NCBI GenBank assembly: GCA_032433595.1 | Contig: JASWJB010000298.1 | Span: 1-55,565 of the forward strand | Length of the DNA stretch: 55,565 bases | Direction: 5' to 3' | DNA from: Conoideocrella luteorostrata | Taxonomy: Eukaryota > Ascomycota > Sordariomycetes > Hypocreales > Clavicipitaceae | Shown: in pieces, positions 1 to 12,412 of the stretch | Numbering within the stretch: position 1 is the first letter of the stretch | How the letters are laid out: the number at the start of each line of letters is the position of its first letter | The notes under the pieces: generated by a model | What the model was told of the DNA's origin: nothing | Databases searched by the model: none | Seen by the model: only the letters and a program-made list of their open reading frames with translations | Made by a program: the position numbers and the translations under genes

Positions 1-337
1 AAAAAAAAGTGAAGAACAGATAGCACAAGCAGAATTGCCCAAATGTAGAAGCTACAACGCTCCACATTACAGACGTTTGCTATAGTTTAATTACTATAAG
101 TACTTTTGAACTGAGTTAAGTAGTTATTGCTGTTATATCATGTCCATATTCTTAATGCCTCATATTATTTTCTTTACGTACTGTTTTGCTGTCTATTTCC
201 ACATTTAATGATATCCTGCAGAACTGAGGTAAGAGGAAAAAACTTTGGCTGCGACAATTGACATAAACCAGCGCCTAATGATAGCGATGAAGTACTCCGT
301 ATTGATCATACAATCGCCACGAACACCGATACAGAAT
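1..337. other. gene-free AT-rich flank
   Basis: I see no supportable gene here. The stretch is AT-rich and lies downstream of the minus-strand MAPEG gene. It contains one exact TACTCCGTA nonamer at 293-301, a motif that recurs between genes in this window. Confidence 0.5.
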
Positions 338-929
338 TTAGGGACCCCCCTCGTGAAGTGACCTGGCCGCGTTGATAAAAATTGCCACAGCGGGGAAGAT
401 GCTAGCCTGGAAGACGATCGTGCGCAGGTAGCTGAGAGATCGTTTTCTTGTAGTGACGTACAGGTAGTTGTAAACAAGTCTGCAGCCGACATGGATGATT
501 GTATACTGGTTCATTTGAGCCAGAGGAATCTTGGCTTGGACGCCCAGGACCTGTAGCAATCGCATTAGCCAAAAACGCGCGACTTCCAAGCCAAGTTTTC
601 AGAAATTACTTGACTTGGACAGAAGGAAAATTGCGTACCACCGCAACGGCCCATACAGCCCACCATTCGAACCCGTTTTGCTGCGCGGCTTGCCCACGGA
701 GGATCATGGCTTCAACATCAGAGAGAACTTTTCCAGATGCAGCCTTAGCATTGAGACGCGCGACAAATGATCGTGGGTTTTCGTTAGACCATCCCCCCTG
801 CACCTTATTGGCTTCGGCTTTATAGATGGTGTACCAGTGCGGGAGCGCGGAGATGAGGAGGGTCAATGGCAGTGAGGCGATGGAAAGGCTGGCCTTCCCA
901 TTGACCACGTCTGTGACAAAATTGAGCAT
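338..929 (-). CDS. MAPEG-family membrane protein
   Basis: This is a predicted two-exon gene: 929-639, a GTACGC...CTACAG intron at 638-551, then 550-338, giving about 167 aa. MAPEG proteins are four-helix membrane proteins; known members include microsomal glutathione transferases, but the substrate here is unknown. The family pattern is visible: a hydrophobic first helix, then a loop with NPRSF, the NGFE motif before helix 2 (around residue 83), and RLVYNYLYV followed by a Ser/Leu/Arg turn and a last hydrophobic helix. The donor at 638 was chosen because it alone keeps frame and joins NGFE...AVAV to VLGVQAKIPLAQMNQY, which matches the family spacing; the nearer GTAATT at 609 breaks the frame. 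The start is the Met just before the first helix. Length suits the family (about 140-170 aa). Confidence 0.72.
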
Positions 930-3900
930 GGTTAGAGCGTAAGATAATTGATTCGTTTTTTGGGATTGCCAGTAATATACGGAGTACAGAGACTGGAGAT
1001 GTAAGGGACAAAAAGAGCTTGCCATGGCTCCAAATATATGACGACGTACGGAGACAGCAGCTGCCCGTCACAAGCTCAGACTAATTTAGGGCCTCGGCTC
1101 ACAGTGCAGCACTAATTACCTCACCCACTAAAAACAGGTCTGCTTGCGCTACCCATCCGTGCCATCCTCCCTCCCCTTTTTCTACATTCCGTTTTAGCTC
1201 TAAAACTAGGCACTAGACACTCTGATAGATAGACGCCAAAAATAAACAGAATTCTCAACTTTTATCTTTACAGCCCTGCATTAACCGCGAAAATAAAAAA
1301 TAAAAATAAAAAATAGCTCTCTCAATTATAGAGACGCAATTTCAGCTTACTTTACAGCACCTAGGGCGGCCCAAATTCCAAAGCGTAACGCAAGTAGCGA
1401 AAGAGCCGAGTACAGCAACGCCATTCTACGCACTTCCGTAGCAGGGTAGCGCTGCGGCGCTCACTGGCCCACTCGCTGCGGAACTATGCCGCGAAACGAA
1501 CAGTAGGGCTCAGAATTTCTGCTGGGTTACGTACGGAGTGCGGGGTTCTGGATTTAATATGAAATTTGCCTGCAGCCGGTTGCGGCAGTGCGTTGGCCAT
1601 CTGAGAGGACGTAGAGACACCTACCCACGCACCCACGGCTAGCATGTGCCGTTCATTTGACCACATAACATGGAAGGCGCACAGGTTGTAATTGAAAACT
1701 CCCGACGAGCTTTTGAGCCTGTGCTCTTATTGAGGGTGCAGGATGGCGCTGCAGAAATTGGCGTGTGAGACGGTTGCTGCGCCTGCGCTTCGAAGGGTGA
1801 AGAGGAAGGCTGATTGTCGGCGCGTCGGAATCGGTTGAAATAGCTGCTCGAGATGGCCCCGATCGCGTCTCATTTCCATTGTTGGGGCATCGGTGATTTC
1901 GGCCGCACACTGCGCACAATACATTGCGGTTAACGCCACCTAAGCTGACACTTGGCTCACAATACTATCCAGCCGGCACTTGGGTAATGCTGTGTGTTCA
2001 AAGCAATAGACGATAGACGACGGATCCGGCCACAAATGTAGCGGCCGGCACCCGCCATGGCTTCTCAAAATACAGTACGCCATGACACCTGGTCCGGCTC
2101 CGAGTCTCGAGCGGACAAGGCGGCCCGCCGCCAATGCGTGGAACCGATCGAATTTTGCGTACCTACCTCTCCATGCCATGCGCACACGCCTGGAGGCGGT
2201 TGTTCCGGCGACCCTCTGCGCAAGCACATGGTATGCACAGTCCTCAACGGTAATTAGCAATGCTGCGTTCCTTTCGATCGGATTATTCATGACCTTGTCT
2301 GGCATTGACTTGTACGCCTTTCGCGGGGAGGGCAGGAATCGACGGTGCTTCTACCTCATCACATTGTCGCTTCTATGAAACCATCCAGTCTTTGCCGTGT
2401 TACTTCATGACATGTTCCGCACAGCTTTAGTTTTTTTTTTCAGCGTTCGTTTTGCAAGTGGTAATACTCAAAACCTCATTGTAATCCCATACAAACGGCA
2501 GTCCATGCCAGGTACCGGCCGAGGAGGTAGATAAATACTGGCGCGAAGCACCACAACTCCTTCACCTGGCCATGTGTGTTATTCTTGTCCGTCCGTCCCG
2601 TTATTTCCCTTTGGGGGGTGTAGATGCACTTGGGATCATGTGAGCCGGGACATGCCCAAGCATTTCTTTATCCGGGCTTTAAACAATCCAGACGGCAGCT
2701 TTCTCCGCCAGCTTTTCAGCGCTTGCGGTGGGCATGAGTGCAAAAGCCACCTACAACAGACGTTGATGACAAGTGCTACGACAACTTCGGCGACAACGTC
2801 TGTCACCGCTGGCGTCAAATTAATCGCCAATGAATATGCTATTTAACGTTGCCTAACTACATACGCTGACCATGAATTTCAGTGTGTGTATCTTTGTCTC
2901 GAGGCAAATCAGTTTACTCTAATGCTTAAACACGCTATTCTGAGTTAAGTGGTCAGTGACATAACAAAATAGACCAAGAGTAAAGCACTTGTTAACTAAG
3001 TAACAGCTTACTTTTTTAAGAGGCTTCTATGCTATTTAACATCTTTTAGAAGTGGCGTCTGTCATACAACTAAGAGAGGTAGGGTCTATAATGCACTGTG
3101 CGTCCATTGTGGGTCGTCAAATGAGGACAATTCGATCCTTACTATGATGTTTCTACGCCTTGGGTTTTTCCAGTAAGATCTCTGTAATATTAAACTTGCT
3201 TATAATATTAACAAGAGTAAGCGGTAAAAAGTAAACAAGTCCGTGTCAACGGGATTAGCTCTGCGCTAGAGCATCAACAAACAAACCCTGCGTCCCTTTA
3301 CCAATAGCTACAGCCAGTATCGTACTTCCATGAACCATTTCGAACACTGCATTTACATCATAATGCGGCAATGACCTAACGACCTCGAATTATATATCGA
3401 CGACTGCTAAAGTATGGACATAAAAAGTGCTTACATCGCCTGCCTGAGGATTAGCACTGTGATTACATAGCAATTTGACTGCCGGTCGACATCTAATACT
3501 ATTGGAAGGGTCGCTGTAATCGCCTGGGGTCCTTTCTTGGATTGACTCGTAGATTTTTTGTCATGCCCCGCAAGATAACCTCATTCTCCTCCCATGTGCG
3601 CCAGGGTATTGATACGGCGAGATGTCGCGTCCGATAAATTCCTCGCGAAAGACCACCACGGATGTTGATAGGCCTGATATCGCCCACAAGTCATACTTAT
3701 CTTCTTCTGTCCATGATATGTGAAAGTCCTATCGAAGAACACAGAGTCATGGGGTAATCAGATGCAACATGGGTTGCATCTAAGCCTTCCGGATAACCCG
3801 ATAAGTTTCCGATGGGGCACATTCAACCCTGTATTCTAAGCCACTTTAATGGATCTTCAGACAGCGGCGAAATAAATAGCCGATTGCCGCTTTTTTTTTT

Positions 3901-4215
3901 TTTTTTTCTGGATCTACTTCCCGAGAGCCACGATGGAGGAATCAGTTATCTACAGTTCATCGCGGTCTACTAGGACCATTAAAAAGCAAGCTGGTGCATG
4001 CACTTGTTTTTAAGTTGCAAACAATCTTCAACCAAGACGAGGGCGACATCGCACAAGAAACCTCGAGGTTGAAATGTACGAGGCTTGGCGCTGATGGTGG
4101 GGTTATTGTGGCCCCATTTACGTATGTATTTAAACGGTCAAGTCTCGCCTTTTGGGGGCAAACTAGCTCAAGAAATGCCTCGCGTCGCTCGTTCCACTCC
4201 GTCAGCACTTGCGAT
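930..4215. other. long gene-poor stretch
   Basis: No ORF here looks like a protein to me; the open frames overlap on both strands without recognisable motifs. TACGGAGTA occurs at 978-986 and a one-mismatch copy at 1532-1540. A T17 tract lies at 3891-3907, about 300 bp upstream of the Zn2Cys6 gene, and may belong to its promoter or 5' leader. About 2900-3450 is AT-rich and may be an old repeat. Confidence 0.5.
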
Positions 4216-5923
4216 ATGGACGGTGTCGGCACACAGCGGAAACCACGGCAAAAACGATGGGCCCCGAAAGCAAGGACGGGGTGCAGTACCTGTCGGTAGG
4301 TTATTATAGACCCACGTCTCCGTCTCCGTCGGCGACTACGCGTCGTCAACTGGTGTATGGGCTGCTAATCGTCGTTTCGGCCGGAATAGCATGCGGCGCG
4401 TCAAATGTGACGAGGCGAAGCCATCCTGCCTGCGATGTCGACAGTCTGGTCGGCTTTGCGGCAGTACTCTGACGTCCCAAACGGCATCCATTGTGCCGAA
4501 GAGGACGTTTCTTGATTGCCAACTGATCCGCCAACCGGCTGTGTCCTCGGCGCCTGCACACGGTGATGCGACAAGGAACGAGCTGCAGCTCTGTCATTAC
4601 TTCCACACAGCAGTCGCCCCCCCACTGGCCGGGGCGTTTGAGCATGATTTCTGGACCTTTCATTTGCCTTGCATGACACCCTGTGATCCCGCCATATGGC
4701 ATGCCTGCAATGCCATGTCGGCCATCATTCAGAGGTACAGCAGCCAGCCAAGTTACCACTCTCAATTTTATATACTCGCCCTCCAACAATACAACGCTTC
4801 CATAAGCCACCTAATTAAATTAACAGCCAAAAAGGAGCTCTCTTCTAGAGATCAAATGACCATACTGACAGTCAATCTGCTCCTGGGCCTCATGGCATGG
4901 CTACGAAAGGATATTTCTGAAGCGTATAATTTTACCGTTCAAGGCTTAGGGCTTATTCGCCGGTGGAATCTCTGGGAATGTGCGCAGACACAAAGGCTGC
5001 ACCAGCCGGAAAGCATAAGCACTGTTGAGTCGATTCTGGCAGCATACGTCCGACACGACAGCTTTACTCGGCACATGTGCGGGGCGTCGCCGTCGAGAAT
5101 AGAAGAACTCGATATGTCTCCGCCGTGGGCCGAGGGCTGGCGATTCACATCTAGTTCAGATGCCCACCAACAGTTGGAGTTTATCTGGAACTGGTTGATG
5201 AAACTAATGAGAAAACGACCCATCCTAGAGTCTCGGTCGGTACAATTGCAGCCCGGGACAGATATCCGCTATTCATTCCGCCTTGCTGCCGAGAGATGGA
5301 AAGAGAGGTTCCACGACTTTCGGTCATCGAAATACTACGCTGATGACGAGGAGAATGCCATTGCCATTCTGGGAATACGATACTTATTCGTCGAAGTGCT
5401 TCTTGCTGTAGATATTACCGGTTTGGAACTCTCATGGGATGCTTTCAAGCCTAACTTTGAAAACATTACCAGTGCCGCGGAAGTTCTGTCTAGAAGGTTC
5501 GACGAAAGATCCGTTGACGAAGCAAAAACACCAAGCCAAACAGAAGAATCCAACCGCAGGGACGCCCTCGCTCTTATAGTATGTGAGCTACTTTTACAAG
5601 TTGTGTGGAGATGTCGCTGTCCCATTCTCCGACGCAAAGCCCTTGCTCTTCTAAAAATTGAAGAAAAACGTCGCCCAGGGGATGTCAGAACACTTGTGAC
5701 AGATCTAGCCGAAATAATCATTACAACTGAAGAGAAAAGCTGGCTCAGCGATGCGAAAACAATTAGGTGTGGGTGCATAGCTGGCGGATATATCTGTAGC
5801 AAAGACCGTATCATAGACTATCATATGGAGTGGCAGCCCGATCAAAAGGTCAGCGTATATTTTCGAATGAAAGGTGATGTGGAGGGCCATTACCTGCAGC
5901 AAAAGGTTCAGATGCCTTATTAG
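4216..5923 (+). CDS. Zn2Cys6 transcription factor
   Basis: A DNA-binding regulator of the fungal binuclear zinc cluster class, about 537 aa. Exon 1 (4216-4295) encodes a basic start ending in GCSTCR. A 94-nt intron (4296-4389, GTAGGT...ATAG) is removed and exon 2 (4390-5923) resumes with RRVKCDE. Only this splice restores the full CxxC-x6-C-x6-CxxC-x6-C cluster (residues about 23-50): CSTC, then C before DEAKPS, then CLRC and C. The remaining 480 residues are Leu/Trp-rich and helical, including the stretch around LRKDISEAYNFTVQGLGLIR, as in the fungal-specific transcription factor domain 2 regulators; that subfamily call is an inference. The target is unknown. Its neighbours are not an obvious pathway, so a cluster-specific role is not supported. 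Confidence 0.88.
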
Positions 5924-6317
5924 TAAAATTAAAGACACAACCAGAATGAAAGATCTACTGCTAAAAGCACTTACATTTCTGCTTATAAGAATAGACTTTC
6001 ATCACACAACTAAGGTAATTTACATAATTTGTATCATGGCCAAAAATATATCACAGTCTAATTATAGTATAGCAACCGTGCATAGATAGTACTAGATTTG
6101 CTCCGCCAATTTACCGCGCGGCTAAAGAAATCCATTCAAATATAAAATATCACAACCCTCAAGCTCACTATCATCTGGAAAAGCGGATCCAAATAATATC
6201 ATGTGGAAATGGCGTTGCTTTTCTAATATGGAATGCAAAATATCGTCACAGTATTATGCTTCCCCTCTATAACAGCAACTAGCCCAACTCGGAGACGATT
6301 AAGCAACATTCATCGCT
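5924..6317. other. intergenic, AT-rich
   Basis: This stretch separates two plus-strand genes. I see no coding signal. It probably holds the 3' end of the regulator and the promoter of the next gene. Confidence 0.5.
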
Positions 6318-6937
6318 ATGGGCGCCCCAGATATCGACAACAGTACTAAAGTCTACTGTACGGCTCCGGCTTGACCAAGTAAGCAATATTCGATCTCCTG
6401 CGCCATGGGGCCTTTAACAACCTCGAAGACGTGTTCACGATAAAACTTGTGCCAGGCCAAACAGCTCAGCAGATATGCCAATACCAATACGGCAACTATC
6501 GCCACCCCAACTATGATGAAACCTGGTTCTTTCTAATTTTAGACTCAGCCAACGCCGCAAAAGAAGGAGGTTTACTCTGCAGCTTGCATGCCGATCACGG
6601 GTTCCGAGATGCGGTTCAAGAAATGCTGTTCATGGCTGCCATGACTTCTGGATCTTTGGGCATTGGACAATCGGACTGGCTGACTACGCGAGCAAGTGCA
6701 TTTACAAATGGCGGCGGACAGCCAGCAATACACCGATTCGCCCTGTATAATAACGGAGACAAAGACAGCTTTCTTAAAATTGCAGAGGCTGTTGATTTTG
6801 GTCTGCAATATGTAATTGCCGGTAGCCACGACAAGCAGAGACCACTAAAGAGAGATAATCTAGATGAGCTCATTAGATATACCGCGATAGAGCTTGAAGA
6901 TGAACACAGCACTGACGAGCTATGCGAGCAGCATTAG
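6318..6937 (+). CDS. unrecognised soluble protein, two exons
   Basis: I do not recognise the family. A long frame (6384-6937) has no ATG near its beginning. A short upstream exon (6318-6342, MGAPDIDN) joins it in frame if a 41-nt GTACTA...GTAAG intron (6343-6383, possible branch site CTTGAC) is removed, giving 192 aa. The protein then reads continuously through IFDLLRHGAF, a Pro-Gly turn, and NYDETWFFLILDS, which looks like a core beta strand. There is no signal peptide or membrane helix, and the C-terminus is acidic and charged (residues about 165-192). The small intron is at the lower limit for fungi, so the gene could instead be a 5'-truncated remnant. No operon-like context is visible. 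Confidence 0.55.
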
Positions 6938-7896
6938 CGTTGCGCTGAGGAAAAACAATTGACAGGAACGTTTTGCCGTTGTTGATGAAAAATACACTGA
7001 CAAGGGGCTTTTAATTGTCAATGTTGAGCCAAGGAACGAATTCCGCTGCGGACCTCCGGGGGCTGGCGTGATGCTTTGGTGAACGCTATTAGCTTTACGA
7101 ATTGGAATGAGATTGAGTAATATGCTTCCAAGTACTTTGGTTAATTGTATAAGCTAGCTTATGAGTTGTGCGATAATCCGAAGCTTAATTAGGTTATATT
7201 AGTATGCAATATTTTTTTAATAAATGTGCTAATGTCAAGATATAGCTTACGAACTCTGAAATTCTAGGTCACTGATATGCGGAAACCCCAAAGAAGGTTG
7301 AATAAGGAGTAATGGGGGGCATGTCTGAGGCGTCAAGCATTATGTGTAACGCTGCGCCTGGGGGTGCAACACAAGCATTATAAGCAATATACTGCTAATA
7401 TAGCGATATCTATATTGTATTGGTATAATATGACGGTTGTGCATATTATATTGTATGTATGACCGTATATTGTCATATTGCCATATTATTAGCAACACTG
7501 TGTGCTCTGTAGGCACTAGTTGAGACATCGCACTGAAGCATGCTTATAAGCAGAATGCAATGAGACAATTTGGGCTATGGCTACTCAAGTCGCTTTCGCA
7601 GAATAAAAAGTCACTATTGACATCTATTGGTCCCATGCAGAGGGACAATGTATTGGAAACTTCTGAGAAAAGTAGGAGAAAATTGAAACACTGGGCACAT
7701 TTCCAATGTGAAGAGCACACACGACTTAACTCAAGTCAGCATATTATAGACCACTGGCAGAAAGCCTACTAGCAACGTTAGTCCCCGTAGCATACCAAAT
7801 CGAGCTGGATTGTCTGAAGAGCTTACCCTCCGAATCGGCCGCCGCCAATGCCGGAATAAACTCCAGATTTGGGATCGAAAATTCTTTGTACTAGAA
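6938..7896. other. gene-free stretch
   Basis: AT-rich with short TATA-like palindromic runs around 7385-7480. The ORFs at 7340-7528 and 7560-7772 have no family features and I leave them out. Confidence 0.45.
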
Positions 7897-8721
7897 TCAT
7901 GAACTCATAGTTAATATTAAACCTCCCGTAGTTGTCCCGTCTAAAGTTGCCGCTAACCCGCGATACATACCTTTGGCTAGAAATCCGTCTCGCTCACGCG
8001 TTTCCTCCCCACGAACGTACCATATTCGTAAATACCACGCCGCAGCTAGTGCATTTCTCATCTGCAATGTCATCTCCGTCGTGACTACTAGTGATAGGTC
8101 TTCCTCTTCATTAATTACCTCTCGCGCCAGCACTTTCCCCTCTGCATCTTCCCATTGCCATAGTACACCACTGCTGCCACCGCCAGCCCCCTTCACCGTT
8201 GAGCTGGATGCGCCGGCAACTTGAAACAGGACACCTTCTTTCCCATCGCCTTCGCTCATGATCAAGCGTCCATCCGAACCCCATCTTGCATGCACAATTT
8301 CAAAGCGTTGCCGGCCTATTAAGCCGTGTGTCTTTCGTAACCCAAGACACCCTGGGGCGTGGCGGGACTGCGCTTCGGCCTGGTAAGAGAAAATGCAAAG
8401 TTCGCCGGGCTTTGGGTGTTTGAGTTCGTAAAGCGCCCTGTTGCGATGTTTAATGACGGGCTCATCAACTAGGGACTGCGACACGCTACGTTCGACTTTT
8501 TCTAGTACAACCTTGCGATCGGTTTCTTTGAGCGAGTCGAGGTGGTGCGAAAGTTCGTAGAGAAGGTCGCCCTTGGCGTTTCCTGATCGGATGAAGCGGC
8601 CCCGAATGCACAGTGATCCGGGTGGTAGAAGGGCTTCAGTGGGAGCAGAAGTCGGTGTTGTGTGGCCTATGGATGTGTTATAGCTTGGTGGACTGTGCTT
8701 GCTTTGCGCGAGGTCGCTCAT
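7897..8721 (-). CDS. conserved-looking fungal protein of unknown function
   Basis: A single uninterrupted frame of 274 aa with a plausible start. I do not recognise a named domain. Residues 1-33 are low-complexity (Ser/Thr/Pro). The globular part begins at LPPGSLCIRGRFIRSG and continues with short strand-like segments (LLYELSHHL, ALYELKHP, RFEIVHARW, VLFQVAG, VLWQWED) ending in TAAWYLRIWY-like sequence near residues 228-234. This alternation suggests a beta-rich fold. Similar proteins are, to my memory, common hypothetical proteins in moulds, with no tested role. There is no signal peptide or transmembrane helix, so a cytosolic site is likely. Codon use looks normal and no frame damage is seen. 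A Gly/Ser insert (GAGGGSSG, about residue 178) is a flexible loop. Confidence 0.65.
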   Translation of the reverse strand: MSDLAQSKHSPPSYNTSIGHTTPTSAPTEALLPPGSLCIRGRFIRSGNAKGDLLYELSHHLDSLKETDRKVVLEKVERSVSQSLVDEPVIKHRNRALYELKHPKPGELCIFSYQAEAQSRHAPGCLGLRKTHGLIGRQRFEIVHARWGSDGRLIMSEGDGKEGVLFQVAGASSSTVKGAGGGSSGVLWQWEDAEGKVLAREVINEEEDLSLVVTTEMTLQMRNALAAAWYLRIWYVRGEETRERDGFLAKGMYRGLAATLDGTTTGGLILTMSS

Positions 8722-10708
8722 TCTGCTTTAATTCTTACGTCGCGGTGAATTCGGCTGGTTCGATGAGATTTCGGCTTATATTCTGCAATTAGGGCTCCTT
8801 CCCATCAAGAAGGGGAGGGTTGAGAAGAAAATCTAGATATAGGGGGGATTTATGCGATGAAGAACTGACCCGATTCGCTCGGGTTTAGTGCCGCGTCAAT
8901 GCGAAGTGTAGCAAATCTGTGATCTCATGAACTTTGTCAAGCACGAACATTAGAGCTTGGCTTCCGTCCGCGCCTTGCGGGCCTGAAACGCAGTACATCC
9001 AGCACTGCCCTGTTCCGATGTGGGGCGAGATGCGTATTAGGTTGAGAACTGCAGTCTGACTCGACCTCGGCAGGGGCACGGCACCTGATTACCTGGGTGG
9101 GGTTGTAGTGTATTCTTTCGCCCTCGTAAAGCCTCTGGCTAGTAAGCATGATGATACGCAATCTCATCAACTACAGGATATAATTATGTTGGGCTTCTCC
9201 ACCGTAATAGTGCTGTAGTGAGGCTGTGCTTCCCATTTCTGTGTGACTCCACCATGAACCACCACACCTGTGATCATCGCATAGAGGTTGTGTCCCACTC
9301 GCACTAAACACTCTGCCCTGCTGCGGAGACAGCGCGAGGTGGCAACACAGATAGGAGACGCTGACAACAATCATCGCCGTGCCCGCCCGCGCGCGCTCAA
9401 TGCCTACGTATCGAGTCTCTTGTCCGCCATGGAACGGGTCGGAGTTTGGGATCTCAGTCCCCAGTATTGAGGTGCTGCTCTATGTTCCTGAGTCTGTGCC
9501 TATTCAACTGTCACTGGGCATGAATGGCAGTGCAGGTAGGCTTAATAGTTGCTGATTTTGACTGGGCAGACGTAATGGGCACGGCTAGAAGCATAGTCAG
9601 TTGATTATAACCGTCTAGGACGCCATTAGGGACCAGGGAGAAGTTCGTCGCGCACCGAGACAGGCTGGACGGAGACTCCGTTATCCGCCTACACTGCACA
9701 GTCATGGCTATCAAACTTATATTGGAAGTGAGGGAATACATGGTATTGACAGCAATGTATAAATTTGTCCGACTAAGAACTCAATTAGCGAATGTGGTAT
9801 TCGGTGTGAGAACCGGAGGCAGGTCTTTACTGTACTCGCGGTGTACAGGTGATTGAAAGGGAGTTACCGTCACGAGTGGTTAAAATTGTTTTGAAGGCTA
9901 GCAATGGGGCAAGCAAATTCGAGCAAATCGGGCCTATGATACGATAATTCGATGCCACGAGAAATATAAGTGGTTACACATGCTCCGCAAGGGAGCTGGT
10001 TCCTTTTGTGTGACAACAACACTCCCATAGTGCTCTATCCAAACCTTCCTGGCCGCAATTCACTTGAAGGTCAAGCACTCTGTGTAATTGACGAATGGAA
10101 AAGTGCTAGAGAGGCTCGAGATTGTGGTTCAGACAAATGTACTTTGCAGTAAATTGATTGTAACTTAAGTCTAATACACATGAATTTGACCCCTTCCTTT
10201 TGATTCCACAACCATCATTAGCCCGCCGGAGGATATTAACTAACAAACTCTGTTGTATTCACAACAATGGACATACGGACTTCTGGACTAGCGGCAGTGC
10301 GGCCTATAATTCTACGGCCACCGTTTACATGCAAATGACGAGAGTAGCCACCCAACACCCGCACCACTTTTTGTTGAACAAACAAAAGCTCTCAGGAACC
10401 AGCTCTGAAGGCAACGACTGTCTATACAATGCCCACTACGACTTGTAAAAAGGTGAGAAATAGAGACGCTCCGCCGAGCCAGATCACAGCCCACGTAATA
10501 GACTGGCCTTGGGGCATCTGTAAACAAGCGTCAATTGTGATATCTATAAGCTTAAGGAAAGAGAAGGGAAAGGGGAAGGGAGCGAGAAGCTCTCTTCCTC
10601 CCTTCTCTACGCTACTAGGCTAACGCGCTAAGGTGTGCCCCTGACAGGGGTACGCCTGTCTTGTCCCTCCGCTCTAAGTCAGCAGCGCGCGCTTGTAGGT
10701 ACGCGAGC
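8722..10708. other. gene-free stretch with a repeat-like tail
   Basis: No convincing gene is seen on either strand. From about 10600 the sequence turns GC-rich and contains the pairing segments GTGCCCCTGACAGGGGTACGCC (first part a strong hairpin), which resembles the edge of an old mobile element. I could not assign it to a family. Confidence 0.35.
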
Positions 10709-11095
10709 TTAAGGTCGAGTCCTTAACAGCCCAAAGGGTAAACCATTGGAGTGGGTTCCTACGGTCACGCTATAGGTCCGGGCCCTGTTAGGCTGCTGCC
10801 TTATGTTGTACATTTGAACGTCGACCAGACGTCGACCAAAGTGCGGGAAGTTGACTCTCGAGGAATACGTGTCATAATCATCCCAGTTTAGTACAGACCT
10901 GGGAAGTACTTTGCCCACGCGTGAGGATTGTCCAATATCCCGCCGTAAAAAGCCGAACAATCTTCGTAGCATCGACCATTGAGCAGGTGAGATACTTTCG
11001 AGTAACGGCGGGTCGATCACCTCCGCCGTCTCAGACGTTGGCCGATAATCATTCGATGTTTTGCGCGTCACCATCGCGACGGAGCCGATCATCAT
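10709..11095 (-). CDS. unrecognised ORF, possibly a gene remnant
   Basis: An open frame of 128 codons whose translation looks protein-like: an acidic start (ETAEVIDPPLLESISPAQW), a Leu/Arg-rich helix (MLRRLFGFLRRDIG) and a Trp/Asp/Tyr-rich part (NWDDYDTYSSRV). I recognise no family. The reading does not extend cleanly upstream and the 3' end runs into the GC-rich repeat-like sequence near 10700, so this may be a truncated gene rather than a working one. Confidence 0.28.
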   Translation of the reverse strand: MMIGSVAMVTRKTSNDYRPTSETAEVIDPPLLESISPAQWSMLRRLFGFLRRDIGQSSRVGKVLPRSVLNWDDYDTYSSRVNFPHFGRRLVDVQMYNIRQQPNRARTYSVTVGTHSNGLPFGLLRTRP

Positions 11096-11874
11096 GGTCC
11101 AATGCTTTTCCCACTCTCAGCTCCTATTCAAGAAGTTTGTGCGAAGCGGAATAGATCCCGAACAGAAGGCGGTATGACAACAATATCTCGCGAAAAAAAG
11201 CTGCATCTTGTGGCTCGACATCTGCATTGGATGTGCGGGAAAGAAATGTATTTCTGATTCTACAAGCCAAGATGCAATGCAATGCAATGCAATTAGAGAC
11301 TGAATGCGAACACCGCGTGGTGTGGAGGAAGCCAATATAGCGAGGGGACGTACTTTTCAATAACCATAACTTTGTTCTTTTGGAGTATATTCGCTGCGCA
11401 AAAGGAAGGGAAGCGAAACAGCGACAGAGTGCGGGTTGAAGGGTCGAAAAAGAGATGGTCCATCACTGTGTCAACCCATTGCTGCTTGACGTGGCCAATA
11501 CGCGACAGAGAAAAATAATTGAGGCTCGATTCGTATAAAATGGGGCTATCACTCCTCTCGGAAAGAACACTGTTGAGTCGTGGTTGACCTGAGTCTTAAC
11601 CGCGATTCGGCGTATCCGCATCGTTAGCCCTGAAATCATTGAACAGCAGAAGGACTGATCGGTGGCAGTGGTTCGATGAATACGTGCTTTGGCCAACTTT
11701 GGCGCAAAGTTGGAATTTCTTGGACAGGCCCTCGAAAGGCTCTGCGTTTCTCGGGGAGTGGGGAGTGCATCTTTGTTGGTTCTACAAAAACAGGTTTCAC
11801 TGTGCCTCAAACCCAACAAAGAGCACAAAAGATGGCGTGGAGAATAGGATGCTCTTCTGACGGACTGAAGTTGG

Positions 11875-12303
11875 TTAGGGCATCGACTGCGATTTCAGTA
11901 CTTCGTACACTGATTGAACGGTTGCATTCTCCAGACGCTGGAAATGCTCAACGACTCCGAGGCACCAGCACCAGCAGTCTGTGACGCATGCGGGGGATGG
12001 TCTTTGGATCAAGGGCCACAGAGCATCGAATTCGGGTTCGAGCAGTTGAGGAAAACAAGAACGTTCTAGATAGTCGAGGAATATGAGGATGCCAGGCCAA
12101 TGAGCCAAATCGTCGTCTGAGAGGCCGAATAGGTCATTGATGACTTGAAGGCGAAGCGGTGTAAGCTTAGGATTACGAGCACAATCTGTTAGTGTTGGCT
12201 TGGTTGCTTTGCGTTGTTACGGGGCTAAATCACCTTAATATCAACCCCGCTGAATGAGTTCGAGACACCCGTCTTCTACAATGAGTGGTGGGTAGTTCAT
12301 CAT
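11875..12303 (-). CDS. small unrecognised protein, two exons
   Basis: Predicted exons are 12303-12246 and 12185-11875, with a 60-nt intron (GTTGAT...TAACAG, a weak donor) between them, giving 122 aa. The splice was inferred because it extends the good frame (PKLTPLRLQVINDLFGLSDD) to an ATG as MMNYPPLIVEDGCLELIQR. The protein is rich in Leu, Trp, Cys and acidic residues and looks helical: a WPGILIFLDYLERSCF segment around residues 51-66 and a CWCWCLGVVEHFQRLE segment around 91-106. There is no signal peptide. The function is unknown. It could also be an exon pair of a larger decayed gene. Confidence 0.4.
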
Positions 12304-12384
12304 GAGCCAACGTCGAGAACTTGAAGTAAGCCCCATACATCTAAACAGCCAGGATGTAGCCATGCTGCTCCCCACTCGCAAGAA

Positions 12385-12412
12385 AGAAGAAGAAGAAGAA
12401 GAAGAAGAAGAA
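12385..12412. repeat. (GAA)n microsatellite
   Basis: About nine perfect AGA/GAA units followed by an A-run. It lies about 80 bp upstream of the predicted start of the small minus-strand gene. Confidence 0.9.

Noticed and set aside
1940..2846. ORFs on both strands around 2.0-2.8 kb
   Set aside because: They overlap each other, show no family motifs or introns, and their composition matches spacer DNA.
4216..12303. A secondary-metabolite cluster controlled by the Zn2Cys6 protein
   Set aside because: No backbone synthase or tailoring enzyme lies near the regulator; the AsaB-like and amidase genes are over 35 kb away and unlinked in layout.
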